A stretch of DNA of 37,755 bases from NCBI GenBank assembly GCA_021784555.1, contig JAJYHY010000038.1, positions 1 through 37,755 of the forward strand. The letters are read 5' to 3'. The translations under genes and the position numbers were made by a program. This stretch comes from a bacterium. GTDB lineage: Bacteria > Verrucomicrobiota > Verrucomicrobiia > Limisphaerales > UBA8199. Position 1 is the first letter of the stretch. Each line of letters begins with the position of its first letter. Below, piece after piece: positions 6,666 through 13,885 of this stretch. The notes under the pieces were generated by a model, which saw only the letters and a list, made by a program, of their open reading frames with translations, was not told the origin of the DNA and made no database searches.

Positions 6666-8870
6666 ATGGAGCCAATGTTATTAACTTCATTTTTGGCCTT
6701 TGGCGTGTATATGTGTCCGATGAACTTATCGCGGTTTTCAGCGCCGATGGCAGCCCGGGCGTATCGGCTGGTGGCGCGGCTATGCGCCCGGGTGACAAGC
6801 GGCATGGCCGGGCTCCTGGGAGCCATGGTTTGCGCGGGGCTTGCGCTCTCCGCGGAGGGGGCAATGCCAAATACCCCGACCAACTATGTCGAAGGCGAGG
6901 TGCTGGTCACCTTCAACAGTTCACTGGATTGGAGCGCGGCCAAGAGCGCCATGGCGCGGCACTCGCTTCAAGTTGCCAAGCACTACGCATTCCTGTCCGA
7001 ACGATTAGGGCGGCAGTTGGCGCTGGCGCGCGCGACCAACATGACCACGGCGGCCCTGCTGGCCGAGCTCAAGCGGGACCCCGCAGTGGCGGTGGTTGAG
7101 CCGAATTACATCCGGTGGGCGGCGGCGAGCGGGGCGCCAAACGACCCGCTTTTCGGACGGTTGTGGGGGCTGCAAAACACGGGACAGACCGTTCAGACGG
7201 TGACGGGGACCCCGGGCCGAGACATCAGTTTTCTAAAGGCGTGGGGTTTGGCCCGGCCCTCGACCAATTCCGTGGTGGTGGCGGTGGTGGACACAGGCGT
7301 TGACTACACCCACCCGGACCTGGCCGCGAATATATGGGTTAACCCCGGCGAAATTCCGGGCAACGGCATAGATGACGACGGCAACGGATACGTGGATGAT
7401 TATCATGGATATGACTTCGCGGACGACAATGGCGACCCCATCGATAGCGGTGAACACGGGACCCACGTTTCAGGGACGATTGCCGCCGTAGGAAACAACG
7501 GCATTGGGGTCATTGGAGTGGATTACCGCGCCAAGATCATGGCCTTGCGCGTTTCTAACGATGGAGAAAGCTTCGTGGACTCCGCCGTCATCGAGGCGAT
7601 TCAATACGCCGCCATGATGAAATCTCGAGGGATTAACGTGGTCGCCATCAACGGCTCTTACGGCAGCTCCAATTTCAGCAGCGCAGAGGAGTCTGCGATT
7701 CAGGTAGCCGGGCAGGAGGGCATCGTCTTCTGCGCGGCGGCGGGTAACCAGAGCGCGGACAACGACTCAACCCCGGAGTACCCGGCGGATTACCGGCTGA
7801 CCAACATGATCGTCGTGGCCGCCACGGACCAAAACGATGCGCTGGCCGATTTCTCTAATTACGGCACTAACACCGTCGATCTGGGCGCCCCAGGGGTCAG
7901 TATCCTGTCCACCACCCCGCCGGGCATCACCTCCTACGTCCAGGTGGCCTCGGCGACCTTCTCGGCGGATGCGATGGATTACGCCGGAACCACCACGGGC
8001 ACCACCGGCTCAATCTACGATTGCGGGCTGGGCTATCTCACGAATTTTCCCCCGGAAGTGCGCGGCAATATCGCCCTCATCCGCCGCGGCACCCTCTATT
8101 TCTCGGAGAAAGCGGCCAATGCCATGACGGCGGGCGCGGTCGGGGCGATTATCTTCAACAACACGAACTTGCCCTTTACCGGCACATTGGAGTATCCCAG
8201 CAATTGGATTCCGGTGGTCAGCATCTCCGAGTCGGATGGGCTCGCCTTGCAGGCCCTGCTCCCCGCTACCGGCACGATCTTCAGCGCGAAGGACCCCAGC
8301 GTGATTTACCAATACCTCAGCGGCACGTCAATGGCCACACCCCACGTCAGCGGAGCGGTCGCATTCGCCGCGATGAACTTTCCCGACGAAACGGCCACCC
8401 AGCGCGTCCAGCGCATCCTTTCCAGCGTGGACCCGGTGCCCGCGCTCCAGGGAAAGGTCATCACCGGCGGACGCCTCGACCTCTTGCGCGTGGTGGATCA
8501 GGATGGCAACGGCCTGCCCGATTGGTGGGAGCAGCTTTACTTCGGACACACCGGCGTTGACCCCAACGCCGACCCCGACGGGGATGGCATGAGCAACTGG
8601 CAGGAATATGCGGCCGATACGGACCCCTTGAATCCCGATTCCTCCTTGCGCCTGACCGGCCTGCAGGTCGCGCCCAATGGCGTGCGCCTGAGTTGGTCGG
8701 GAGGCATAGAGGCCCGCCAGTATCTCGAACGCAGTTCATCGCCCGCCGACCCGAATTCCTGGGTGGACATTCTTACAAACGAACCTCCAACAGCCGCCAG
8801 TGCCAGCTTCATCGACCTCGCCACCACCAACAACACCTATTTCTATCGCCTCCGGGTTGAACGTCCGTAG
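6666..8870 (+). CDS. Secreted subtilisin-like serine protease (peptidase S8) with PA insert
   Basis: A 734-residue exported endopeptidase if read from ATG 6666; the true start may be 6720 or 6747, because the probable signal sequence is MAGLLGAMVCAGLALSAEGA. No clear ribosome-binding site decides. An inhibitor-like propeptide follows (YVEGEVLVTFNSSLDW to VAVVEPNYI). The catalytic triad is complete: D209 in VVDTGVDYTHPDL, H264 in EHGTHVSGT and S555 in GTSMATPHVSG, with oxyanion Asn in AAGNQSAD. A protease-associated (PA) domain lies between His and Ser (about 430-520, NIALIRRGTLYFSEKAANA). After the catalytic domain there is an Asp-rich calcium-type linker (DQDGNGLPDWW, DPDGDGMSNWQEY) and a small C-terminal beta domain (LRLTGLQV to FYRLRVERP), common in Verrucomicrobia exoproteins. 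It would digest extracellular protein. A copy of the palindromic repeat sits immediately upstream. Confidence 0.93.
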   Translation: MEPMLLTSFLAFGVYMCPMNLSRFSAPMAARAYRLVARLCARVTSGMAGLLGAMVCAGLALSAEGAMPNTPTNYVEGEVLVTFNSSLDWSAAKSAMARHSLQVAKHYAFLSERLGRQLALARATNMTTAALLAELKRDPAVAVVEPNYIRWAAASGAPNDPLFGRLWGLQNTGQTVQTVTGTPGRDISFLKAWGLARPSTNSVVVAVVDTGVDYTHPDLAANIWVNPGEIPGNGIDDDGNGYVDDYHGYDFADDNGDPIDSGEHGTHVSGTIAAVGNNGIGVIGVDYRAKIMALRVSNDGESFVDSAVIEAIQYAAMMKSRGINVVAINGSYGSSNFSSAEESAIQVAGQEGIVFCAAAGNQSADNDSTPEYPADYRLTNMIVVAATDQNDALADFSNYGTNTVDLGAPGVSILSTTPPGITSYVQVASATFSADAMDYAGTTTGTTGSIYDCGLGYLTNFPPEVRGNIALIRRGTLYFSEKAANAMTAGAVGAIIFNNTNLPFTGTLEYPSNWIPVVSISESDGLALQALLPATGTIFSAKDPSVIYQYLSGTSMATPHVSGAVAFAAMNFPDETATQRVQRILSSVDPVPALQGKVITGGRLDLLRVVDQDGNGLPDWWEQLYFGHTGVDPNADPDGDGMSNWQEYAADTDPLNPDSSLRLTGLQVAPNGVRLSWSGGIEARQYLERSSSPADPNSWVDILTNEPPTAASASFIDLATTNNTYFYRLRVERP

Positions 8871-9205
8871 AAGGCACGGCATGGGACTCTTGGCGGCGAA
8901 CTGTCTCGTTTCATAAATCCTGTAACGTATTCTCCGCCGCAACCGATTCTGTGTCCCACCTGGGACATTACATTGAAGATCGATTTTTGTCCCACCTGGG
9001 ACATAGAATCGCCCGCACTTGCCCACGGCGGATACGTTAGCGGTTGCATACCGACACCGCTTTGATGAGCCGGCCCCTGGTGCTGTGGCCGAGCTCGGCG
9101 GGAGGGCCAAAGCGCGTGGCGCTGCGCTTCCCGCCGCAAGACCTGGCCGAATCAGCCCCAGGCGCGGCTTGGCGGATTCTGGTTTGTGTGCTTTCTTCAG
9201 TTGGC
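8871..9205. other. Intergenic region with a pair of identical 16-bp palindromes
   Basis: No gene was recognised. The frame of the ChaN-like protein is open upstream to 9044, but that part has no signal peptide or family similarity. The region holds two exact copies of TGTCCCACCTGGGACA (listed separately), a likely control region for the downstream gene. Confidence 0.4.
8952..9003. promoter_or_regulatory. Two identical 16-bp palindromes, 36 bp apart
   Basis: TGTCCCACCTGGGACA occurs at 8952-8967 and again at 8988-9003. Each is a palindrome except for its central CC/TG context (arms TGTCCCA and TGGGACA). The centre-to-centre distance of 36 bp is about 3.4 helical turns. The arrangement fits tandem sites for a dimeric repressor upstream of the ChaN-like gene, or two copies of a small dispersed repeat. 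No promoter hexamers were recognised. Confidence 0.45.
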
Positions 9206-10171
9206 ATGATCAAGCATTCACACCACCACGTCCCGGCCCGTGCCGGCATATTGCTCTTCCTGACGGCGTTCTCAACGCCCTTGCCGGCCGCGCCAGCCCG
9301 CCCTGCCCTGTGGGTCGATGCCATTGAGGGCGAGCCGCTGACTTTTGACGAACTGCTGGACGAGTTGGGCTTGGCGCGCGTCGTTTATCTCGGGGAATAC
9401 CATTCCATCCCGCGGCATCATGCTCTTGAGACCAGGATCCTCCAGGGCCTGGCCCGCCGGAGCAGACCCTTGGTTTTAGCGATGGAACAGTTTGATTTCA
9501 CCGCGCAGCCGGCGCTGGACAAGTTCAACTCCGGCGAGCTCGATTTGGAGGGACTCATTCGCCAAAGCGACTGGGACAAGCAATGGGCCGCCCACACGAA
9601 TTATCACGCCTTGCTGTTGGTAGCCCGGCGGCACGGCATCCCCGTCCTGGCCCTTAATGCCCGCCAAAAAACGATCCGTGCCATTGCCTTTCACGGGCTG
9701 GGCGGGCTTTCCCCGAACCAGCGTCGTGAATTGCCCAAGAACATTCTTACCGATGACCCGCTTTATCGGCGGCTGTTGAACCGGGAACTGAGCGTCCACG
9801 TGGCCTTCAAGCCTGGCCAATTGCGCTCGGTATTCGAGGCTCAGGTGGCACGCGACGAGACCATGGCGGCGCGGCTGGTAGCCTTCCTCAATTCTCCCGC
9901 CGGTCGGGGCCGGACGGCGGTGGTTATTTGCGGCCAAGGCCATTGTGAGTTTGGATTCGGCGTGCCGGACCGGGTGGCGCGCCGGGCGCCCGGCATCTGC
10001 CAGCGCATTGTTCTCTTCAGCGAAAGTGGCGACCTGCATCTCACCGCGAAAGAACGCAAAGAATCTCGTGAGGTGGACATCTCCCACCAGTTCCTGCGCG
10101 ACCTGGGCCGTCCGCCGGGAGATTTCTTCCAGGTCACTGGAATCGCCTCGGACAGAGACCGGACACAATAG
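9206..10171 (+). CDS. ChaN-family haem-binding-like lipoprotein/exported protein
   Basis: A 321-residue protein beginning MIKHSHHHVPARAG with a hydrophobic signal segment ILLFLTAFSTPLPAAPA, so ATG 9206 is preferred over the open upstream frame. The mature part has the ChaN (DUF399) landmarks: VVYLGEYHSIPRHHALE (about 59-75, compare LGE.H....HH in Campylobacter ChaN), LAMEQFD (91-97), and VVICGQGHCEFGFGVPDRV near the C-terminus. ChaN binds haem and is thought to serve iron uptake at the outer membrane; this is family knowledge, not shown here. The Cys needed for a lipobox is not evident, so it may be periplasmic. It is convergent with the prepilin-like gene and preceded by the paired palindromes. 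Confidence 0.82.
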   Translation: MIKHSHHHVPARAGILLFLTAFSTPLPAAPARPALWVDAIEGEPLTFDELLDELGLARVVYLGEYHSIPRHHALETRILQGLARRSRPLVLAMEQFDFTAQPALDKFNSGELDLEGLIRQSDWDKQWAAHTNYHALLLVARRHGIPVLALNARQKTIRAIAFHGLGGLSPNQRRELPKNILTDDPLYRRLLNRELSVHVAFKPGQLRSVFEAQVARDETMAARLVAFLNSPAGRGRTAVVICGQGHCEFGFGVPDRVARRAPGICQRIVLFSESGDLHLTAKERKESREVDISHQFLRDLGRPPGDFFQVTGIASDRDRTQ

Positions 10172-10188
10172 CGAGGGTGAAGAATCTC

Positions 10189-10226
10189 GCGGCTTGCGGA
10201 GCGGGTGGCGGAGACGCGCAAGCCGC
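10189..10226. terminator. Hairpin between convergent genes
   Basis: GCGGCTTGCG at 10189-10198 is exactly complementary to CGCAAGCCGC at 10217-10226, giving a 10-bp GC-rich stem with an 18-base loop. It lies 18 bases after the ChaN-like stop (+) and about 90 bases after the prepilin-like stop (-). No U-tract follows, so terminator function is plausible but unproven. Confidence 0.45.
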
Positions 10227-10318
10227 CCGGGCGTGAAACCGCTCATCTGCGCTGATACACGCTAATCAGACACGGGGGCCCTTGCAAGATTCCAGCACGC
10301 TGCCATCGGAACTGGGGC

Positions 10319-11113
10319 TTATCTGAAAAACAGATCGTTGAACCCGAACACGTCGTTCTTGTCGTAGCTCAGATCGTGGTGGTTCCAGGATTCGTAATGA
10401 CCATCGACCATCACCATGTTGGCCAGGAGGTCGTGGCGGCAGGCAGGTTGCTTTTGGGGGACGTAGTTTTTCCAGTCGTGGGTGGTCGGGTTGGGAGGGA
10501 ACGTCACGATTTCGGTCGAATAGCCGCTGAAGGGCACGTTGTCTGGGTTGTAGGGCACGCCAGTGTCGCCCATGAGCCAGACCTGGGCCGGGCGCATGAT
10601 TTGACTGAGTTTGCGGCTGTGGAGCGGACGCGACGAGTTGCCGTCAAAGGCGTAACGGATGATGGTGCTCTCCACCGGCCCGTATCCCTCCCAACGAGCG
10701 CCGAAGATGATCCGGATGTCCTGGTCCCGAACCGCCGGGCAGCGCCAGACGTTGTTCGAAATGCTCTGGGAGACGATGTCGCGATTGGTGGAGAGGGTCT
10801 GCCACCACCATAATCCGCCAGGTGGGACGCCGGTGCCCGTCCACCATTTCGTGTAGAGGTCTGGCAGCCAGTCATTGTTGTCGTCGGCGTAGAGGCGGAA
10901 GGCGACGCCCAGTTGGCGGAGGTTGGAACAGCACTGGATGCGAATGGCCTTGGTTTTGGCGCGGGCAAGGGCAGGCAGCAGCATGCTGGCCAGGATGGCA
11001 ATGATGGCAATAACGACCAGAAGTTCAATTAGAGTAAAGGCACTTCTCGTGACTCGCTGGAAGGCCGCCATATCTCTGAAGCGAGCCCTGTCTATCTTGC
11101 TGTTCTCATCCAC
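10319..11113 (-). CDS. Type II secretion/pilin-like protein with prepilin N-terminal cleavage-methylation motif
   Basis: A 264-residue protein from GTG 11113 (AGGA just upstream); ATG 11071 ([18 protein letters not shown]) is an alternative giving 250 residues. The prepilin motif [20 protein letters not shown] is followed by LLPALARAK and [20 protein letters not shown], the standard head of the large Verrucomicrobia/Planctomycetes pseudopilin family (DUF1559-like). The prepilin peptidase would cut before F of FTLIEL. Near the C-terminus [15 protein letters not shown] resembles the H.G..NV.F.DGHV motif of that family. The body is a Trp/Tyr-rich globular domain of unknown role. Genomes of these phyla carry tens to hundreds of such genes, usually isolated as here, so a link to a classic type II secretion operon cannot be inferred. 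Confidence 0.88.
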   Translation of the reverse strand: MDENSKIDRARFRDMAAFQRVTRSAFTLIELLVVIAIIAILASMLLPALARAKTKAIRIQCCSNLRQLGVAFRLYADDNNDWLPDLYTKWWTGTGVPPGGLWWWQTLSTNRDIVSQSISNNVWRCPAVRDQDIRIIFGARWEGYGPVESTIIRYAFDGNSSRPLHSRKLSQIMRPAQVWLMGDTGVPYNPDNVPFSGYSTEIVTFPPNPTTHDWKNYVPQKQPACRHDLLANMVMVDGHYESWNHHDLSYDKNDVFGFNDLFFR

Positions 11114-11191
11114 GGTTCCTATTCTTACCTTGCCTGAGGCGAGATCGCCAGATCAAAACGCGCCCTCGGCCATAGGGCGCTTAGCTCGACC

Positions 11192-11300
11192 CGATCCGAA
11201 AAGGTCCGATCGGGTTCACTTTATCGCCCACTTCGTCGGTCACTTAATCGAGAATCAGGCAAATTCGATGAGGTGGCCGATTAAGTCACCCTTTTCGGAT
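11192..11300. repeat. Imperfect inverted repeat, MITE-like remnant
   Basis: The left side reads ATCCGAAAAGG, then TTCACTTTATCGCCCACTTC. The reverse complement of the right side reads ATCCGAAAAGG, then GTGACTTAATCGGCCACCTC. The arms match over about 33 bases if 8 extra bases on the left are skipped. The interior can fold again (GGTCACTTAATCG against CGATTAAGTCACC). No coding capacity. Confidence 0.5.
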
Positions 11301-11342
11301 AGCCTCTAGCTCGACCCCGCCCCCCCCCCACTATGACCGTAG

Positions 11343-11384
11343 CGCCGATTGCCAATCGGCTGTATCGCCGGTTGGCAATCGGCG
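11343..11384. repeat. Palindrome with 17-bp arms
   Basis: CGCCGATTGCCAATCGG at 11343-11359 pairs with CCGGTTGGCAATCGGCG at 11368-11384 with one mismatch, separated by 8 bases. Each arm itself contains a small palindrome (GATTGCCAATC). It directly precedes the left-end fragment of the 124-bp element. Confidence 0.7.
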
Positions 11385-11388
11385 ATAC

Positions 11389-11445
11389 GTAACTGCTCAG
11401 GTGCTGATCGGAGCGCGGAGGCCCCTCGTCCGCCGCTGCGGCCTT
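11389..11445. repeat. Palindromic repeat element, left-end fragment
   Basis: It begins GTAACTGCTCAGGT exactly as in the complete copies at 6540 and 13420, and continues with GATCGGAGCGCGGAGG and CCTCGTCCGC. The right arm and right terminal repeat are missing; the sequence changes after about 11445 into another repeat. Confidence 0.75.
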
Positions 11446-11460
11446 GTGGAGAGGCAGACG

Positions 11461-11547
11461 ACAGCGATTTCTCATTTTACGCTCTGGGGAGGACAGAAAA
11501 CGAAAGCGGCGGTCCGCGCCGCACTCCAAACGCTGCGCGAGGTACGG
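11461..11547 (-). repeat. Dispersed repeat B, copy 1
   Basis: Read on the minus strand this segment contains CGTACCTCGCGCAGCGTTTG, then GACCGCCGCTTTCGTTTTCT. It matches the plus strand at about 22081-22160 (GGTACCCCGCGGAGCGTTTG, then GACCGCCGCTTTCAGTTTCT) with small gaps. Both copies lie in long intergenic regions, and both can be read in one frame as a peptide containing GADRRF.FLS. Confidence 0.65.
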
Positions 11548-11776
11548 GTGCGCTGGAGGAAGTCCACGGCGGTGGTGCAGGGGGGGTGGAAACCCCAGTA
11601 TCTTCCCGCAAGTCCTGAGATTAAACTAAAATAGTTGTTAGTCCGTTGGCGACGGTGGCGAGCGCCGGAGCGTGAGGGAGTGGTGACAATGATTTCAGCA
11701 GCCAAGGAGTCCGGGGTGGGAGGCGGCACTCAGCCGCTTCTCGCGCCACTGAGAGGCGGCATAAGGCGTTTTTCCA

Positions 11777-12235
11777 ATGAATACGATAGAAGATCGGGTC
11801 AGAACAAACACGAATCCGGAAATTAACCGGAAGATTGATAGTCAGCTCGAACGGCGCATGCGCTATTTCGCAACGCAGGAGAAACAGGCCATTTCCGAGC
11901 GGATAGCAGAGTTGGACGCCGAGTGGGACCTTGAGCGGGTGCTGGAGGCTAACGCGGCGTCATTAGGGCTATTGGGATTGGTCCTGAGCATTACCTCCAG
12001 CCGTAGATGGCTGGTCGTGCCGCTGGCGGTTTCCGGCTTTCTGCTCCAGCACGCGATTCAAGGGTGGTGTCCGCCCGTCCACGTCTTGCGCCGGTACGGT
12101 GTGCGTACGCGCTTTGAAATCGAGCAGGAACGATACGCCTTGAAAATGCTCCGAGGCGATTTCGAGAAAGTCGGGCCAACCGAAGGGGAACGTCCCCTGG
12201 ATTCGGGGCAATTGATGGCGGGGGTCCGCACTTGA
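11777..12235 (+). CDS. DUF2892-like inner-membrane protein
   Basis: A 152-residue protein. The N-terminal two-fifths is a charged helical region (LERRMRYFATQEKQAISERI, AELDAEWDLERVLEANAA). Two short hydrophobic segments follow (SLGLLGLVLSITSSRRWLVV, PLAVSGFLLQHAIQGWCPP), and then the conserved cytosolic tail LRRYGVRTRFEIEQERYALK, MLRGDF. The segment QGWCPP.HVLRR.GVRT is typical of the DUF2892/YgaP-type transmembrane family. Its function is unknown; relatives often sit near rhodanese or redox genes, but not here. The ATG 11777 follows a repeat-rich gap. It is convergent with the glutamine-synthetase-like gene, with a truncated palindromic element between them. Confidence 0.75.
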   Translation: MNTIEDRVRTNTNPEINRKIDSQLERRMRYFATQEKQAISERIAELDAEWDLERVLEANAASLGLLGLVLSITSSRRWLVVPLAVSGFLLQHAIQGWCPPVHVLRRYGVRTRFEIEQERYALKMLRGDFEKVGPTEGERPLDSGQLMAGVRT

Positions 12236-12242
12236 TTTTGAC

Positions 12243-12333
12243 GTAACTGCGCGGGTGGCGATAGGAGCGCGGACGCCTTCGTCGGCGTCTCGAGGTAGCC
12301 GCAGTGGCGGACGAGGGCGTCCGCGCTCCTATC
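12243..12333. repeat. Palindromic repeat element, copy 2, right end missing
   Basis: It begins GTAACTGCGCGGGT, carries both long arms (GATAGGAGCGCGGACG and CGTCCGCGCTCCTATC), and stops at the end of the right arm, lacking the right terminal inverted repeat. Its last base is shared with the TGA stop codon of the glutamine-synthetase-like gene (12332-12334). On the minus strand it encodes DRSADALVR and SALLSPP in one open frame, as in copies 1 and 3. Its hairpin may also serve as terminator for the two convergent genes. Confidence 0.88.
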
Positions 12334-13885
12334 AGATTCGCTCGAAGTACCGGCTTTTCTCCCAATCCGTGACGGCGTTGTTAAAGGCCTCGATTTCAAG
12401 GCGAGCGTGATGGACATAAAAATCGACCACGTCATCACCAAAAGAGGAGCGCGCCAGGGCCGAGGTGGCGAAGAGGTCGGTCGCGTCGCGCAGGGTTGAG
12501 GGGAGCCGGGGCAGTGTCTTGTCCACATAGGCGTTGCCGAGGTATTCCTCTCCGCAATCCAGTTCTTCAACAACGCCGGCACGTCCGGCTGCCAGCATGG
12601 CCGCAAACGCCAAATACGGGTTGGCGTCAGCGCCGGGCATCCGGTTCTCGATTCGAAACGAGGGGCCTTCACCCACAACGCGAAAGCCGACGGTCCGGTT
12701 GTCCAGCGCCCAAGCCATGCGCGTGGGGGCCCAACTGCCAGGTTGGTACCGTTTGTAGCTGTTGATGGTGGGGGCGTAAAAGAGGCAGAATTCGGGCGAG
12801 TATTTCATCAGGCCGCCCAGGAACTGGCGAAATAGGGTCGAGGGAGCGCCGCGCACGGAGGGACGAGCGGCGTTGTTCTGTTTGGGGACGCCACGAACCG
12901 GTTTGGGAGCCTCTCCATCCCAAAACAGGGGGCGATGTCCTTTCCAAAGGCTGATATGAATGTGGCAGGAGTTACCCGCCTCGCTTGGGGCGTACTTGGC
13001 CATGAAAGAGACGGATTTACCGTGCTGGTCGGCGATTTCCTTGACGCCTTGCTTGAAGAGCAGGTGCATGTCAGCCATGGCCAGGGGATCGGCGCACACG
13101 AAGTTGATTTCATGCTGGCCGCGGCTCCATTCGCCTTTGCTGCTCTCGACCGGGACGCGCGCCGCGGTCATGCCATTGCGAATGGCGCGCATGAGGGGCT
13201 CGTCGCGGGCAGGCTGCATCAGGTGATAATCGATGCGGTAATCGCTGGAGGGCTGCAAATCGCGATAGCCAGCGGCATGGGCGGAGTGGTAAGTCTGGTT
13301 GAAGAGGTAGAACTCCAACTCGCTGGCGCAAAGGCAGGTCATGCCGGCCTTGGCCAGGGCGTCGATTTGGCCGCGCAACACCGAGCGCGGGGCCTCGGCG
13401 ACTAGCGCGCCACCCGGTTGTAACTGCTCAGGTGGTGATAGGAGCGCGGACGCCCTCGTCCGCAAGTGCGGCTTTCCCGAGACGCGGACGAGGGCGTCCG
13501 CGCTCCTATCGCGTGCGTCAGGCGGCTTGACCTGAGCAGTTACGCCCGGCTTTGTGTGGTCGCAGAAGACCAATGCCGTGCCGGGCTGCCAGGGCAGGAT
13601 GCGGAGCGTGGGCAAGTCCGGTTGGAGGGTGAAATCGCCGAAACCCGCCTCCCAACTCGCCACCTTAAAGCCCTCCAACGGGTCCATCTCCATGTTCACC
13701 GTCAGCAAGTAATTGCAGCCGTGGGTGCCGTGCTCGAGGACGGAGTCGATAAAAATCTCCGCGCGAAATCGCTTGCCGACCAACCGGCCAAAGGGGTCCG
13801 GCAGGGCCACAATAACCGTGTCGATGGCTCCGGAGCGGATTTCGCTCCGGAGCGTTTGAAGCGTCAATTCAGGTCTCGGCGACAT
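12332..13885 (-). CDS. Glutamine-synthetase-like gamma-glutamyl-amide ligase with an in-frame repeat insertion
   Basis: A 517-residue product from ATG 13885, which overlaps the end of the upstream aldehyde dehydrogenase gene by 17 bases. It has a glutamine-synthetase N-terminal beta-grasp domain (about 1-110) and a catalytic domain with metal/ATP/glutamate motifs: ASELEFYLFNQ, EWSRGQHEINFV, NSCHIHISLWK, SYKRYQPGSWAPT and FRIENRMPGADANPYLAFAA. The short form without an adenylylation domain and its neighbours favour a PuuA/IpuC/GlnA4-like ligase, which couples glutamate to an amine, over the assimilatory enzyme. Between LVFCDHTKPG and ALVAEAPRS, about 44 codons (residues near 114-157) are supplied by a palindromic repeat. 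Removing them gives about 473 residues, nearer the usual length. The site is a loop after the beta-grasp domain, so function may survive. Third gene of the ADH-ALDH operon. Confidence 0.85.
   Translation of the reverse strand: MSPRPELTLQTLRSEIRSGAIDTVIVALPDPFGRLVGKRFRAEIFIDSVLEHGTHGCNYLLTVNMEMDPLEGFKVASWEAGFGDFTLQPDLPTLRILPWQPGTALVFCDHTKPGVTAQVKPPDARDRSADALVRVSGKPHLRTRASALLSPPEQLQPGGALVAEAPRSVLRGQIDALAKAGMTCLCASELEFYLFNQTYHSAHAAGYRDLQPSSDYRIDYHLMQPARDEPLMRAIRNGMTAARVPVESSKGEWSRGQHEINFVCADPLAMADMHLLFKQGVKEIADQHGKSVSFMAKYAPSEAGNSCHIHISLWKGHRPLFWDGEAPKPVRGVPKQNNAARPSVRGAPSTLFRQFLGGLMKYSPEFCLFYAPTINSYKRYQPGSWAPTRMAWALDNRTVGFRVVGEGPSFRIENRMPGADANPYLAFAAMLAAGRAGVVEELDCGEEYLGNAYVDKTLPRLPSTLRDATDLFATSALARSSFGDDVVDFYVHHARLEIEAFNNAVTDWEKSRYFERI
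13420..13543. repeat. Palindromic repeat element, complete copy 3, inside a coding region
   Basis: 124 bp with perfect terminal inverted repeats GTAACTGCTCAGGT and ACCTGAGCAGTTAC, and long inner arms like those of copies 1 and 2. It interrupts the glutamine-synthetase-like gene without shifting the frame: the flanking CCCGG motifs at 13413 and 13545 are 132 bases apart, which is 44 codons, consistent with 124 bp plus an 8-bp target duplication (ACCCGGTT and GCCCGGCT on the plus strand). In the gene frame it encodes DRSADALVR, then HLRTRASALLSPPEQLQ. Confidence 0.92.

Larger units (their letters stand above)
11114..11776. other. 663-bp repeat-rich intergenic region
   Basis: No gene was recognised. 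From left to right it contains: a hairpin GCGCCCT/AGGGCGC at 11160-11180; an imperfect inverted repeat about 11192-11300 with arms beginning ATCCGAAAAGG, like a MITE remnant; a C10-type homopolymer near 11320; a strong palindrome at 11343-11384; the left end of the 124-bp palindromic element at 11389-11445; and one copy of a second dispersed repeat at 11461-11547. It appears to be an accumulation site for small repeats. Confidence 0.6.
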
